Origin: Adiantum capillus-veneris
Taxonomy: Eukaryota; Streptophyta; Polypodiopsida; Polypodiales; Pteridaceae
NCBI GenBank assembly: GCA_014529385.2
Contig: CM043960.1
Location: forward strand, 78,834,832 to 78,898,831
Direction of reading: 5' to 3'
Length of the DNA: 64,000 bases
How positions within the stretch are numbered: the first letter of the stretch is position 1; each line of letters begins with the position of its first letter. Positions 14,491 through 25,914 of the stretch are shown piece by piece. Under the pieces are notes generated by a model that saw only the letters and a list, made by a program, of their open reading frames with translations, had not been told where the DNA came from and did no database searches. A program made the position numbers and the translations under genes.

Positions 14491-16059
14491 TTTGGTGTGT
14501 CCGTCAAGAAGGGCTAATCATTGAAGTTGCAAGAATAGAAGAAATGATCGAATATGGGAGAAAGATGTGTGGGATAGACTGAATGGCTACCACAATGTTT
14601 TGTTGCAAAAAATCTCATTGTTGGTCAATTGGGATATAGAGAATAAAGAGGATGGGTGTTGAGCCTTGGAGCAAAAGTAGCAAAAGAGGAGTGCAGGTCA
14701 ACCTTGGAAGGAGCGAATTGAAGAATAGGAGCAATGGGAGAGGAGATTACTATAGAAGGTGTTTCACGTTATAGAAATCAAGAGTTGGAGTGAAAAAAAT
14801 GTTGAAGCAAGAGGTCATTTACAGAATAGGATGAGAGTGAAGTAGCAATTACGTGAAGATTGTTTTTAGAGCCCAAGAGGGTAATGGTAAGCAAGAAGGT
14901 GATAGGTGCAGATGAAGCAGGAAAGGAGTCGAGAGAAGAGAAAGTGATTAGGAATGCTTGAATTCCAATACAAGTGCAACAAGTGGGTCACTTCAGTCCG
15001 CACTTATGCAAAGAGGTTATTCCAGGTTAATGAAGAGCATAACAAAGGAGACCCTGCAGCGTGTGGAAAGGAAATACAAGGATTCAGAGAATTTGAAGCT
15101 TTTGCAATGAGCAAATTGCATAGATGTACATAAGAAGTTGATCTTGAGCGAGACAAGTGGCCTGAGGTGCCATCACTGAATGTACGTAGAGGATTTGCAC
15201 ATACATAAACAAGAAGCATCTTGATGTAGGAAAGGATGCAGGGCTGCCGCATGTGGCTACCATTCACTTGTTCAAGCAATGATGCAGAGAACAGAATAGG
15301 GAAACTCCATTCCAAACTTGACAAATGTTGTAGATTAAACTTATGAAGACCTTTTTCTATCTTTCTATAACCAACACAGGACATCACACGAAAAAAGAAA
15401 GCCAAAAGCGCTAGGAGGGGATTGCCTTGTGATTTTAAGGTTCAACAGGGTAAAGAGAAGGCCGAGGTTGCGAGCAAAAAAAAACTCAAAATGGATGGTT
15501 TTTGCAATGCACACATTTCATGTTTTGGCATCTTTCCATTTTCATTATGTGTGAGTTCTAAGCAGGCATTGCCACCATAAGCACAATACACACATGTTTG
15601 CCAAGGCAAAAGAGGTGCAGATTTTTAGCACAGCAAGGGCCATATATCCAGTTGGTTGGGCATTATTGCAAATGTTGTGTGAGGGAATTCCTCAATGTTT
15701 ATTTTTTATCGGGGATTATTTTTGGTGTTCAAAGTTATGAAGCGTGGTTATTTCTTGAATGACATTTGTGGGTTTTTGGTCGATGAAGCTTGATGATGGT
15801 TTTCTCCTTATCTTATGTTAACGGAGATAAAGTTTGTGTGGAAGTAGGAGAAGAAGAAGGATTTTGAAATGTGGTTGCTAGTATTTGGGGAATGTTTTGG
15901 AGAAGTGTGATGGAGTTTTGGGGGTTTTTTTGTTTGTTTATAAGAAGTTTGGAGAAGAGTTTTGTGAGAAGTGAAGCAAGCAATTCAATAAGTATGCTAA
16001 ACATTGAGATTCTTCATCATGTTTTTTTTCGTGGGAGCTCACAAGCTGTGTGGGAGAAA
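14491..16059 (+). other. S internal region, no recognisable gene
   Basis: 1569 bases between the S LTRs. The longest frame (133 codons, minus, 15004-15405) has no family signature and runs against the element, so I regard it as chance. Otherwise only the PBS at the left edge and polypurine tract at the right edge are identifiable. Confidence 0.75.
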
Positions 16060-16760
16060 TGATAGCCTCTAATTTCGACACCAAAAAGGCTAAAAGAAGT
16101 GGAAATTCTCATTAAAAGTCATTGTTTCCATCCATGTTTGTGGGAGATTTATTCCTTGTGTACCCTTGTTGCTACATGATTTGAACTCATATAATTTGTA
16201 AATGTTTGGCTTATATAGCGGGTCCCCATTTGTCAAGGCCAAAGCATAAAAAAACTCTCTCTAGTTTAGAAAAATCAATCCATAAGCCTTGTATACACAA
16301 TTGAAATCATAAGCCTAAGGTTGTAACTCTTTTAATTCTTGGAATCAAACAAAGAAAAAGGGAAGTTTGAGTGCAATGTGATTTGGGAGGTTGAGGGAAG
16401 TTGTAACCAGCTTTTCCTTTGTCTTCCCTCCCAGGGTTCATTTCAAACTCTCTTGGTTTGGGCACTCTCTTGTTTGTGTGCTTTCTTGTAAGATCTATGG
16501 AGGAAGAGGGAGAGAGTGAGGATGATGATGGCTGTCGTATCTCTTGTGTGCTCTAGGAAATTTTCTTTGTGTGTGCATGGCTATAGCCGTTCTCGAGAGA
16601 AGAGAGAGAAGATGTGTGGTTGTGTGTGTATGTGCTTCTTGAGGGTTTGAGAGGGAACATTCTTGCAGCTTTTATGGCTATGGGGCACCCCAAAGCATAG
16701 ACTTTGCTTCCTTTGAACCCAATTCTGTGTGTTTCATGAGTGCTTGGAGGGCAACGTTCA
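16060..16760 (+). repeat. S 3' LTR
   Basis: 701 bp, TGATAGCC to AACGTTCA, followed by the CACGT duplication. Confidence 0.92.
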
Positions 16761-16847
16761 CACGTGCAGATGCAGCTCCAAGAGGGGACTGCTACGTTGG
16801 CACAACGAGAAAGCAGAGAGGAGAGGAGAGGAGAAAAGAATAATGTA
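16761..16847 (+). repeat. R unit b, last piece
   Basis: After the CACGT duplication the R unit resumes and ends at 16847. Summing the four pieces without duplicated target bases (28+25+647+82) gives 782 bp, against 781 for unit a. Confidence 0.88.
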
Positions 16848-17094
16848 GACACTGGGTGCAATCTCCCCACCTGCAAGAGTGATCATTTCCCTCTTGCACG
16901 CATTTGATTTATAGATTTCTTGAATGGTCAAAGTGAGTACAAATTGGCGACCGGCCATAAATGGCCAAAGCTCATAAAAGAGTGCTTGAATAGTAAAATG
17001 TACATAATATACATATCCGTTTGCATAGGCCTAGATTGATCAAGCCTTTTATATGTGTTAGCTACAATAAATAGTAAAATATCAATTCCATAAC
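16848..17094 (+). repeat. R unit c, truncated
   Basis: The first ~245 bases of an R unit, broken off after CAATTCCATAACA where all other units continue TACCTCTC. Block T follows. The same truncation point is seen at 36640 and, inverted, at 58222. Confidence 0.85.
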
Positions 17095-18017
17095 AGTTAA
17101 GTTGTGTGATTGGAGCTAAAGACTCATTAAAGCCTATTATGAGCAAGCTCTCAAACGACACCTTAGAATGGTTTTTTTTGCAATTACATGCATGAAAAGT
17201 GTATTTACAATAGTCTCTCTTCGATTTTTTTTCATTATTTGAGCATATTGGATGGAACATTTGTGTCACTTGTGAGCGAAAAAGCAAGCCTCCACATTTT
17301 TTGCACAGATAGATAGGCATGTCGTTTAGTGCCTTCATTATTTTTTCATAGACTTGACGTAATTGCAGAGTGTGTAATTTGACAGAGTGGTTTCTTTCCA
17401 AGAAAAAAAATTACAATTTGACTTGTTGATTTATTTATGTTCTCTCTCCATAAGTGCATTAACAAATCACATTCTTCACTTGTCCAACAAATGAGTTTAC
17501 AATGTGAATGCAAACTTTTGAAAGCATAATATATTAATCCCATCGTTGACGTATCTATAATTACAAGGCCTTTTTGAAAATGTGCAGGTGATTTGGCCAA
17601 TATTTTTTGTTTTCTTTCTCTAGTTGTAGCATTATGAAGGATGGCGACAAGGGCTTTTTCAAAATTGTGAGTAAAAATCTTTATAACCTTTATTGTTCAG
17701 ACTCATTGATGTACTACAAGTTTTGTACAAAGAATTGAACCTTGCAATGATTTCAGGTGATGAGTTTAGTTGTGATGCAAAGAATACTTACGCTCAAATA
17801 GGGATTGGAAAATAGCAGTTGTAAATGTTTCGATACTTACGCTCATTTGCAATATATTATGGAGTACTAAAAATAGTTGTTGATTGAAAGGATTTGTTTG
17901 CATAAATACTATGTCAATGTGTGTGTCTATTGGAATAATTAAATTAAGAACATTTTCCATGATTGTGAAAATATCGTGTTTGTGTATGTGTATGCGTGAT
18001 TGTTTTTATGTGCTTGC

Positions 18018-18021
<4 letters not shown>

Positions 18022-18057
<36 letters not shown>

Positions 18058-18058
18058 T

Positions 18059-18092
<34 letters not shown>

Positions 18093-18125
18093 TTCTTCTT
18101 ATATATGTGTGTGTGTGTGTGTGTG
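18022..18125. repeat. (GA)n - G31 - (TG)n composite microsatellite
   Basis: (GA) run 18022-18054, an uninterrupted run of about 31 G (18059-18089) and a (TG) run 18106-18125. In copy 2 of the T block the same position has only short broken G runs (37634-37654), so the homopolymer expanded in this copy. Confidence 0.95.
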
Positions 18126-18184
18126 CATGTGCGAGGCAAGAAACAAATGCTAAATGCTTAACGCAAGTGGCCGTGACAATTTTG

Positions 18185-18187
<3 letters not shown>

Positions 18188-18272
<85 letters not shown>
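18188..18272. repeat. (GA)n microsatellite, ~85 bp
   Basis: Perfect AG repeat inside T copy 1. The equivalent tract in copy 2 is 37783-37863 and in inverted copy 3 45833-45876. Confidence 0.95.
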
Positions 18273-18273
<1 letters not shown>

Positions 18274-18930
18274 AATTGTTTGTTTTTTTCAAGTCATTAT
18301 AACATTATTCATGAATTTGGAATAGTGTTTTTATGTGTGTGTGGCTTTAGATAATAGGGTAGTCATGTACTTAGAGATGAATGGAGAAAGACCGAGTGTA
18401 ATCCTTTGAAATCTCAATTGCAAGTACAAAGATTAAAATATTTAAACACACAACCAAAAGTGAAAACATGCATGTTTTTAAACTAATGAGCATGACAGGA
18501 ATGTAGGTCCGATTCAAAGATGTAAACCTTCAAATGTAGATAGCTATAGATGATGGGCGGTAATCCAAACCACTAAGGTTCAGGCTCATATGCAACACGT
18601 GCCCACTTGCATTAATTTTGAGACAACCAACATGTGAGCTTGCCACTAGAGTATCTCGTGCCTCAAGAGATGAGTCAAGATAAATCTCGTTGAAGCTTCT
18701 ATCCAATGCAAGCTGGACATCAAAAACTTTGTTGTCTTTATTTGTGTTATGTGCTTCCAAATTTCTAATTGTGATTATAGTGGTGTTGCTGCTACACAAT
18801 TGACAACAAGGTCGTCCCCTAGTCCTATACACTCTTGTAAATCTACATTTTGTACAATGCGTCTTAACTAACACATTGTTGATACTCACAAATTGTAGAA
18901 GCAAAGATTCGTAAAAAAAGAAGACTTTTT

Positions 18931-20104
18931 AATCTCTCCTCTCCAACATGAGGATGTTATCCTAGGGGCACCATGGTTGAACCGCATGGCTGCCAGAATG
19001 AAGTTCCTTTATAGGAGAATCTATTTCACCTATAGGGAAAAGAGCATGTACATAGATGCTAACAAGTCGTGGAACACCATATCCGTGGTAAATACGGTCG
19101 CCTTTTATAATTCAATGAAAAGCTCTATTTTTGCGTACATGACTTTATTTAGAGAATCTATAAATGATTTTAATGTTTTCACAAGTAGCAATAAAGGGAA
19201 TCAAGAGGAATTAGAGTTGTCTAATTTCCTAAATGGATTCCAAGATGTTTTCGTTGATGACATCCCTAGTGAGCTACCTCCAAAATGAAGGGATGATGAC
19301 CATGCAATAGAGCTTCTACTAGGAATATCACTGCCTAATAAACCTCCTTATTAAGTTTCACAAGCTCAACAAGAGGAGATCATGAGGCAAGTGCATGAAT
19401 TGGTGGAAAAAGGGATGGTGAGGCCTACCTCCTCTCTAGTCTGTTCACCAGCACTAAATATGATTACTATAAAACAAAAGAAGATTTCTCGTGCCGCGGA
19501 TAGAAGATCTATTTGATAAGCTATAAGTTTTGGCATCACAAATACTCTAGCCGCGTTTAAACTCACGTCGGACAAAAATTTTCAGGCCACTCAAATTCTC
19601 TTGAGGAGTAAAAGTGACCCCTCCAGGCAATCTTTCAAGTTTTGAGAGAGAATAAGCTTTCCATTAATCAAAAGAAAATTGAATTTTTTTCTACAAGAGA
19701 TTCAATATTTAGGTCACATTATCTCTCAAGATGGTATCTATATGGATCCATCAAAGTTGGAGGTAATAAAAGCATGGCCTAATCCAAGGAATCTGCATGA
19801 GCTAAGAAGCTTTATTGGTACGTGCGCATACTATAGAAGCTTCATAGCAAAATTTTCTCAAATACCAGGACCATTACATGACTTAACAAAGAAGAATGTT
19901 AAGTATTCATGGACAGCTAAGGAGAAAAATGCTTTTGACAAGCTCAAAGAGAAGCGTACCTCTCAACCAGCCCTTATGATCCGGATCTCTTAAAACCATT
20001 TGAGGTCCAATGTGATGCTTCTTGTGATTTCCTTAGGGTAGTTTTGCTTCAAGAAGGGCATGCCATAGCATATGAGAGCGGAAGGCTCAATATGGATAAA
20101 CGAG
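18931..20104 (+). pseudogene. Ty3/gypsy protease-RT fragment A
   Basis: Starts within a protease tail (DVILGAPWLNRM, ~18953), continues through the linker (DVFVDDIPSELPPK) and the N-terminal RT block (PPY, EEIMRQVHELVEKGMV, to ~19500). An internal deletion then jumps to the RT thumb/connection (FFLQEIQYLGHIISQDGI at 19679, ELRSFIGTCAYYRSFI) and the start of RNase H (QCDASCDFL, GHAIAYES, to ~20090). The catalytic RT box is missing. Stops occur at 19288 and 19353. It is a dead fragment. The same 5' part recurs at 38551-38900 and inverted at 44581-45143, always beside a T block. Confidence 0.88.
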
Positions 20105-20125
20105 ATCCATATAAGAGCCGAAGGC

Positions 20126-20925
20126 TCAATCTGGATAAACGGACCCTCTTTTCACAATAGGATCCAACGACCCCTTGACAAAATCTTGGTTAGCCATAAA
20201 CGTGACTCGGACCTTGAGATCATCCCAGAACTCCTTGAAGAATTCAGTGGTCAAACCATCCCAACTAGTGGACTTCTCCTGGCTAAGAGCTTGCAATGCA
20301 AGCGAGCACTCATCTTGAGAAAAAGTCATCTCAAGACAATTGGCTTTAGGTTGGGGAATTTTCCTTTTGACACTCTCGAGAAACGTTGCTCTGGCTTCAT
20401 CCACTTCTTGAGAGCATGTCTCTGGTTGGCCAATGATTTGGCTTAGATGATAAAGCATCATCCTAGCCATTTTATCTTGGACTTGTGTAGCATTCCCATT
20501 CTCATTTGTGAGCAAGTGGACGGAGCCCCGAATTTTCTTGATTTTCAAGGCCCTAAAGAAGTTGCTTGATTAGAGGCCTCTAGCTCAAGGAAGGTCTCCC
20601 TGAAAATCAATCTCGCCCTCATGACCTCCTCAAGCTGCAACTCGGCCACATTGGCTTTAGCTTCGAGCCACCTTTTGTGTTCTTCTTCGGAGGCCAGCCC
20701 AATAGTTTTTTTTGGAAGTTAGACGAGGAACCTCCTCTTTGAGTTGCTTCCAATGCTCTTCCCGGGCCTAGATAGTTTTTCAATCCTAATACTATCGGCA
20801 CTATAAGTAAGCCTCCATTTGTAGTCATGTGGCATGTGTTTGGTGGACCCACGCAAGGCCTCTTTGGGCATGAAATTTGCTCCCTACTTAGAGACTTTAA
20901 ATGCCCTAGTATGGCCAACTGCCTT

Positions 20926-20931
<6 letters not shown>
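20126..20931 (-). pseudogene. LINE (L1-type) ORF2 fragment
   Basis: Minus-strand frame with the region between endonuclease and RT and the start of RT: WLEAKANVAELQLEE, KIRGSVHLLTNENG, FSQDECSLALQAL, STSWDGLTTEFFKEFWDDL. These match the conserved L1 order upstream of the RT catalytic box. It ends near 20140, where a duplicated ~33-bp word (20072-20150) joins it to the gypsy fragment, and is frameshifted near 20570 and 20720. Both ends are missing. A separate LINE 3' part on the same strand is at 42787-44467. Confidence 0.82.

Positions 20932-21015
<84 letters not shown>
20932..21015. repeat. (CT)n microsatellite
   Basis: About 84 bases of perfect CT, ending directly at the V element insertion. 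Confidence 0.95.
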
Positions 21016-21017
<2 letters not shown>

Positions 21018-21018
<1 letters not shown>

Positions 21019-21888
21019 GTTGGGCGCATTTCTGACACCCCGTTTTTAGTAAATTTGTACATACGGACATGACGCCCGATATCAAAAGTGTGTGTGGGCT
21101 TTCTTTTATTGGGGTTTTTATCTTGCTTTAGCAAGCACATGTATATGCAATGCAAGTCGCTAGTCTAGTGACAGTCCGGGCTACTGTAAGTGTCCGTGAG
21201 TGAGTTTTTTGAAGTGAGACTTGTATATAGCTTAAATTCATGTGAAAACTTAAAAAAGTTCAGCCAAACTCCAAAAAACTGCAGGTTTAAGATCGTTGTG
21301 CCTTCTTGATGGTTTCTGTTGTAGTTTTTTCCCTCGCCTTGCCTACTCTACGTGTAGTCGTGTCGGGACAGCTTCCTGTTCACATCAATTTTTCATGTAG
21401 CGGCGTGTAGATTCAAATTTGGTCATATTCAGATTTCTTTCCAGTCATTTTTCAAGATTTCTCTCAAGATTTAAAGTGACCCAATTGGAGTTGTGCTCTT
21501 CAGGTTACGACTAGTTCTCTGCAGGGTTATAGCTATGGCAGCCTAGTGGCAAATTGTGTGCAAGCAGATTGGGAGGGCATGTATCTATGAATTGTGGAAT
21601 TGATGTTGGATTTGTGGGTTTGTGATGTTCAATGGTGAAAGGGGAGGCCCTTGTCTTCATATGCATTGGTAGGCGTGTGCTGTAAATCCATGCTTTGGCA
21701 GGGTTTTGCTTCTATGGGACATAGTCTCTTGGATGGATGATGGCCAGTAAATTCCCAAGGGGACTACTCTTGCTGGACTTGTGGTGTTTCAAAGGGATTT
21801 TGCAGAGCTTTTGGTGTCTTTTAGTTCTCTTTCAATGCTCTTTGGTGACATCGCTATAGAAGTGTTTTAGTTTGCTTGTTCCCCAACA
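21018..21888 (+). repeat. V 5' LTR
   Basis: 871 bp, matching 23607-24479 with roughly 5% differences in the first 200 bases by eye. Confidence 0.92.
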
Positions 21889-22306
21889 GTGTTTTGATGC
21901 TTGCCACGGAGGATCTGCTACAAGTGACCTTCAGTTGACAGATTTGATAGCTATGGTGACAGAGTTTCCAAGGTTCTATGGCCATGTCGGTGAGGATGCT
22001 GATGCATTCATTGAGAAGATGGAGTTTTCTTGTTTCATTGCAAATAAGGAAGATCCAATGATTATGCTCAAGATTTTGTTCTTTTGCTTGAAAGACAATG
22101 CAAGGACATGGTATGATGAGTATGAGTCTTGGTTGAAATCATCTCAACCTTCACAAGTGATGACTTATCATGAGGTCAAGAAGGTTTTCCTTGAGAGTTT
22201 TAGTAAAGTAGAGGACCCAATGGTTGTATGGCACTCCATTGAAGGACTTGTGCAATGTGATGGTCAAAGTGTAGATGCCTTCGTCAAGGAGTTCAATGCT
22301 TTGTGA
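21872..22306 (+). pseudogene. V gag-like ORF
   Basis: A frame of 144 codons with an internal ATG at 21953 as the likely start (MVTEFPRFYGHVGED). The pattern FPRFYGHVGEDADAFIEKMEFSC, then LKDNARTWYDEYE and FLESFSK, is that of the gypsy Gag capsid (retrotrans_gag). It lies directly after the 5' LTR. TGA at 22304 and a frame change before 22363 split it from the rest of the capsid (the part with LTFEDAVQIARHKEWK), so Gag is broken by a frameshift. No zinc knuckle is visible. Confidence 0.75.
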
Positions 22307-22362
22307 AGAAGACTGTGTGTTTCTTTGGGAAGTGATGCTCCTCTTCTTATGCCTAAGAGTGT

Positions 22363-23661
22363 ATGTTTATGAAAATTTTGAGGGCTGATTTGAAGTTAAA
22401 GGTTGAGCTTAAAAGGCCACTTACATTTGAGGATGCAGTACAGATTGCAAGGCATAAGGAATGGAAGTTAGAGAGAATGCAAGAGCTTGGATTGGAGGGT
22501 GATGTGGAGCCAAAGGTTTCTCTATGCATTGATGTAGGTAAAAAAAGTGCCTCTGATGCATTATTATATCATGATGGTTCTCTTGAGAAAATGAATCAAG
22601 TATGTACTAAGGAGAAAGAGGCTAAGAAAAATGCTCTCATTATGCCATCCTTGTTGTTTAGGCCACTTAATTGTGCTTTACATGCCAAAGGTGATGTTTC
22701 TACCAATGTGAAAGTTAATGAGAAGAAAAAGGATGCAATTAGTGAATTCTTAAAGAATGATCATGATAAGAATCAAGGAGATGCCATTGTTGATATGTTT
22801 AATGTACATACACAGAAAGATGATCATGTTTGTGATGCAAAAGTAGATGTTGAGTATTCCTCTCCGTTATGTGAAGTCATTGAGAATGATTTACGAGTCA
22901 ATGAGGATACTTATATGGAAGTGAATGATGTGAATGAAGAGCTCTGTCAAATGTATGCTATTGTTGAACCTTTTCCAATAAATGATGATGCTATCGAGCA
23001 TGTTGTGGACCTTGCTAATGAGGAGATTTTCCACGAGGAATCTCGTGCTTGTATCTATGATGATGTATGTACCCATGCCTTGATCCACAAGGGGAATTTG
23101 GAGGTTTTTGAGGACGTAAAAAGCCATAAAAATATAATATGGATGCCTAATGATGAGATGGTTGATGCTTTTTTGCTTGATCCTTATGATGAGGATAGGA
23201 AGCTATGTGTAGAAGATGTCTTACCTATCAAGCATGATACGGTTGAATTGGATAGAAGCTTCGTGAAGAGTGGGGAGAATGAGATGGATATGCATGAGAA
23301 TATAAGAACGGCTCAGGTATAAGTTGAAGACTTTTTGGACGAGATGTTAAAGGCTTCCTTGCATGCTATAATGGTGAAAGGGTCTTTCTATGTTGTATTT
23401 GTTGAGAGTCCTTTATGGATAAAGAGGATTTGGATTCTACACATGGTTTGTGCTTTCATATTAGGAGTGGGAAAATTGATATGGCTAGTGTTTCTTCATG
23501 CATTTTGTGCTTATGTTGTATGGAATTTTGATCCAGGTGGACAATATGTTTATGCTACTACTGAGCATGAATGCTCTAGCAGACTGGCGGGGGGTTTGGC
23601 AAACTATGTTGGGCGCATTTTTGACACCCCGTTTTTTGTAAATTTGTACATACGAACATGA
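22363..23661 (+). pseudogene. V ORF2: Gag tail plus acidic, hydrophobic-ended protein
   Basis: One frame with a single stop (TAA 23320-23322). It begins with a Gag-like tail (LKLKVELKRPLTFEDAVQIARHKEWK), continues as a long Asp/Glu-rich stretch without known domains, and ends in a hydrophobic block (WILHMVCAFILGVGKLIWLV near 23430-23490) followed by WNFDPGGQ and entry into the 3' LTR. The WILH...FDPGG ending parallels the end of the P2 ORF (WVLH...FDPGD). Function is unknown. It may be a trans-mobilised element's structural protein or neutral filler. Confidence 0.6.
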
Positions 23662-24479
23662 TGCCCGATGTCAAAAGTGTGTGTGGGCTTTATTTTTGTG
23701 GGGTTTTTATCTTGCTTTAGCAAGCACATGTATATGCAATGCAAGTGGCTAGTCTAGTGACAGTTGTCGGGCTACTGTAAGTGCCCGTGAGTGAGTTTTT
23801 TGAAGTGAGACCTGTACATAACTTAAACTCATGTGAAAACTTAAAGAAGTTCAGCCAAAATCCAGAAAATTGTAGGTTTAAGCTCGTTGTGCCTTCTTGA
23901 TGGTTCCTGTTGTAGTTTTTTCCCTCGCCTTGCCTACTCTACGTGTAGTCGTGTCGGGACAGCTTCCTGTTCACATCAATTTTTCATGTAGCGGCATGTA
24001 GATTCAAATTTGGTCATATTCAGATTTCTTTCCAGTCATTTTTCAAGATTTCTCTCAAGATTTAAAGTGACCCAATTGGAGTTGTGCTCTTCAGGTTACG
24101 ACTAGTTCTCTGTAGGGTTATAGCTATGGCAGCCTAGTGGCAAATTGTGTGCAGGCAGATTGGGAGGGCATGTATCTATGAATTGTGGAATTGATGTTGA
24201 AGTTGTGGGTTTGTGATGTTCAATTGTGAAAGGGGAAGCCCTTGTCTTCATATGCATTGGTCGGCGTGTGCTGTAAATCCATGCTTTGGCAGGGTTTTGC
24301 TCCTATGGGACATAGTCTCTTGGGTGGACGACGACCAGTAAATTCCCAAGGGGACTACTCTTGCTAGACTTGTGGTGTTTCAAAGGAATTTTGCAGAGAT
24401 TTCGGTGTCTTTTAGTCCTTTTTCAATGCTCTTGGGTGACATCGCTATAGAAGTGTTTGAGTTTGCTTGTTCCCCAACA
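23607..24479 (+). repeat. V 3' LTR
   Basis: 873 bp, ends CCCCAACA, followed by ACGTGTGCC. Confidence 0.92.
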
Positions 24480-24734
24480 ACGTGTGCCAAGAATCTCTCT
24501 TGCTCTTTGTCTTGTGCACATTGTTTGTCTGTGTCACTCGATTGCCACGTCACACTAGCCAAACTCAATTTCTCAGGGAGTGGAAGGGGATCCCCCTTCT
24601 ATAATAGTATAGATCCTCTAGGTAGTGAGTGATGTAGGCCCGTGTAGAGTCTTTGTAGAGTTCTCTCCTCTTTTTATGGTTTCAACTTTGGGTTTTGATG
24701 CTTGGAAGTTGCACATAGAGCAATCTAGCTATTG
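24480..24734. other. Flank of V, no gene recognised
   Basis: 255 bases with no match elsewhere in the window and no long frame. The original continuation of the sequence left of the (CT)n tract cannot be confirmed. Confidence 0.5.
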
Positions 24735-24794
24735 CAAATAAGTGTGTATGTGTGTGTGTGTGCGTGCGTGTGTGTGTGTGTGTGTTTGGGGTGG

Positions 24795-24879
<85 letters not shown>
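24735..24879. repeat. (TG)n and (GA)n microsatellites
   Basis: (TG)n with CG interruptions 24735-24785, then perfect (GA)n 24797-24879. Confidence 0.95.
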
Positions 24880-24881
<2 letters not shown>

Positions 24882-24884
24882 CTA

Positions 24885-25040
24885 GGCCTGAAAACATATG
24901 ATTTTCAAAAGAAATATCCTAGAAAACATCATTATGTGTGTTGAATCATTACATGCTTTAGTTTCTCATAAGTTATCTAGCTTGTTAGGAAATAGTAAAT
25001 CAGAGTTTTTGCATTAGCCATGAGATTTTCTTTTCTTTCT
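24885..25040. repeat. Connector repeat, also inverted at 44468-44580
   Basis: The words ATATCCTAGAAAACATCATTA and GGAAATAGTAAATC recur in reverse complement at 44468-44580, where they lie between a gypsy fragment and a LINE. There is no coding signal. It marks shared ancestry of locus 1-2 and the inverted locus 3. Confidence 0.7.
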
Positions 25041-25076
25041 ATTGAGAACGTTCATTTGTTGGGCATTCATGGAAGT

Positions 25077-25736
25077 GTTGAGACTATGCTTGGGTGTTCT
25101 TCAAAAAGTAGGCCTAGGCCCAGTCACATGTCCATTGGTGAAAGCTACCATACATGAGGCCTAAAACACACGCGCTCGTGCCCGCATGTGCGCGCACGCA
25201 CACAGACACACACAATTCCATTTCAATCGAGTAGAAAACAAGATAGTGCAGATGAAGAGACATTCTTGGATCAAAGAGAGTACTGTGGATTCCAATCACA
25301 AAGCTCAATTGCAAAGACACATGGGGATTACAAGAAACCAAATCATGGAATGGATTATTAGGAGCCTTATAGGAGTGATGGATGACTAGATGGTGGGCAT
25401 TTCAGTAGCTTGTTTGGAGGAGAAGGTGGTAGTTGTGCTGCTACGCAAGAGCACAAAAGGAGTTGCATTGGACATGTTAGATTGTTTGAAGTATGTAATT
25501 TCATCCTCAATGTATGCGGTGAAGCCCACAGAAGGGTCCTCAAAATCTACAATGTAGTATGCTTCACACCTTGCATTTAAAAGCCGAGGACAAGGCAAAA
25601 CAACACCTTTAGCTTTGGAAAATATAAAGAAAGTGAGTTCGCTTATCGGCCAATAGCCTTCCACCAAGAAATATTCATCCTCTCCTTTTTCTCTCCAACC
25701 CAAAAGCCTTCCAGTGTGTACATTTTGGATGAGCAC
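25077..25736 (-). pseudogene. U copy 1: conserved unknown protein fragment
   Basis: The minus frame 25736-25386 (116 codons) encodes a compact, non-repetitive sequence with GRLLGWREKGEDEYFLVEG, YWPISELTFFIFSKAKGVV and CEAYYIVDFEDPSVGF. It is repeated at 39495-39214 with conservative changes and a closed frame, which suggests former coding. The rest of the block (25077-25385) also recurs at 38901-39213 but shows no convincing frame. It lies directly downstream, on the same strand, of the PIF1/EEP remains. I do not recognise the family. Confidence 0.55.
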
Positions 25737-25914
25737 ATTGTCGAAATGTGATACTGCAAACCTGCATTAGTGCTCATGGTAAATGATGGTTTTTCTCCAT
25801 GCAACGCCCACAAGAAAATTTAGAAATTTTCTCATGTAGGAAAACGGAGTCTTTTTCAGTGTTTTTCATACGATGCATAACATCATGAGCTTTTTCTCGA
25901 GAGGCAGCGCATAC

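Larger units (their letters stand above)
13872..16760 (+). mobile_element. S: complete small non-autonomous LTR retrotransposon
   Basis: LTRs at 13872-14490 and 16060-16760 start TGATAGCCTCTAAT and end AACGTTCA. A perfect 5-bp duplication CACGT flanks the element (13867-13871, 16761-16765). TGGTGTGTCCGTCAAG (from 14493) fits a primer binding site two bases past the LTR and GTGTGGGAGAAA (16048-16059) a polypurine tract. The 1.57-kb interior has no retroelement protein. It is a LARD/TRIM-like passenger element. A solo LTR of the same family is at 35624-36340 and a truncated LTR start at 32601-32674. Confidence 0.92.
17095..18930 (-). pseudogene. T block copy 1: fragments of a zinc-ribbon protein gene
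   Basis: Minus-strand protein-like fragments, in coding order: 18904-18530 with a Cys4 motif (CTKC, 12 residues, CCQLC) followed by a beta-rich stretch; 17960-17766; 17600-17346 (LAHFQKGLVIIDTS...); and 17401-16928 with a second Cys motif (CKKCG...CSNN). Non-coding sequence with microsatellites separates the parts, so it looks like exons with introns, not a processed copy. The Cys4 plus strand-rich pattern resembles the zinc ribbon of OB-fold single-strand DNA binding proteins (RPA70/MEIOB type), but this is inference. Compared with copy 2 it lacks ~45 bp near 17780 and an in-frame ~30 bp near 18725. Confidence 0.5.
21018..24479 (+). mobile_element. V: non-autonomous gypsy-like LTR retrotransposon
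   Basis: 3462 bp with LTRs 21018-21888 and 23607-24479, ends TGTTGGG...CCCAACA (a 7-bp perfect terminal inverted repeat). The flanks are TCGT on the left and ACGT on the right, an imperfect 4-bp duplication at best. The interior encodes a gypsy-type Gag piece and an acidic ORF with a hydrophobic C-terminus, with no protease, RT, RNase H or integrase. A purine-rich GGCGGGGGG (23587-23595) lies shortly before the 3' LTR. I could not recognise a TGG-type primer binding site after the 5' LTR. Confidence 0.87.

Noticed and set aside
15004-15405. 133-codon minus-strand frame inside element S
   Set aside because: Antisense to the element, no conserved motif, and no second copy to test conservation.
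13872-16760. S and the Tat gypsy element as one family, since both LTRs begin TGATAGCC
   Set aside because: Similarity stops after eight bases. The 3' ends (AACGTTCA against CCTCA), primer binding sites and target duplication lengths differ.
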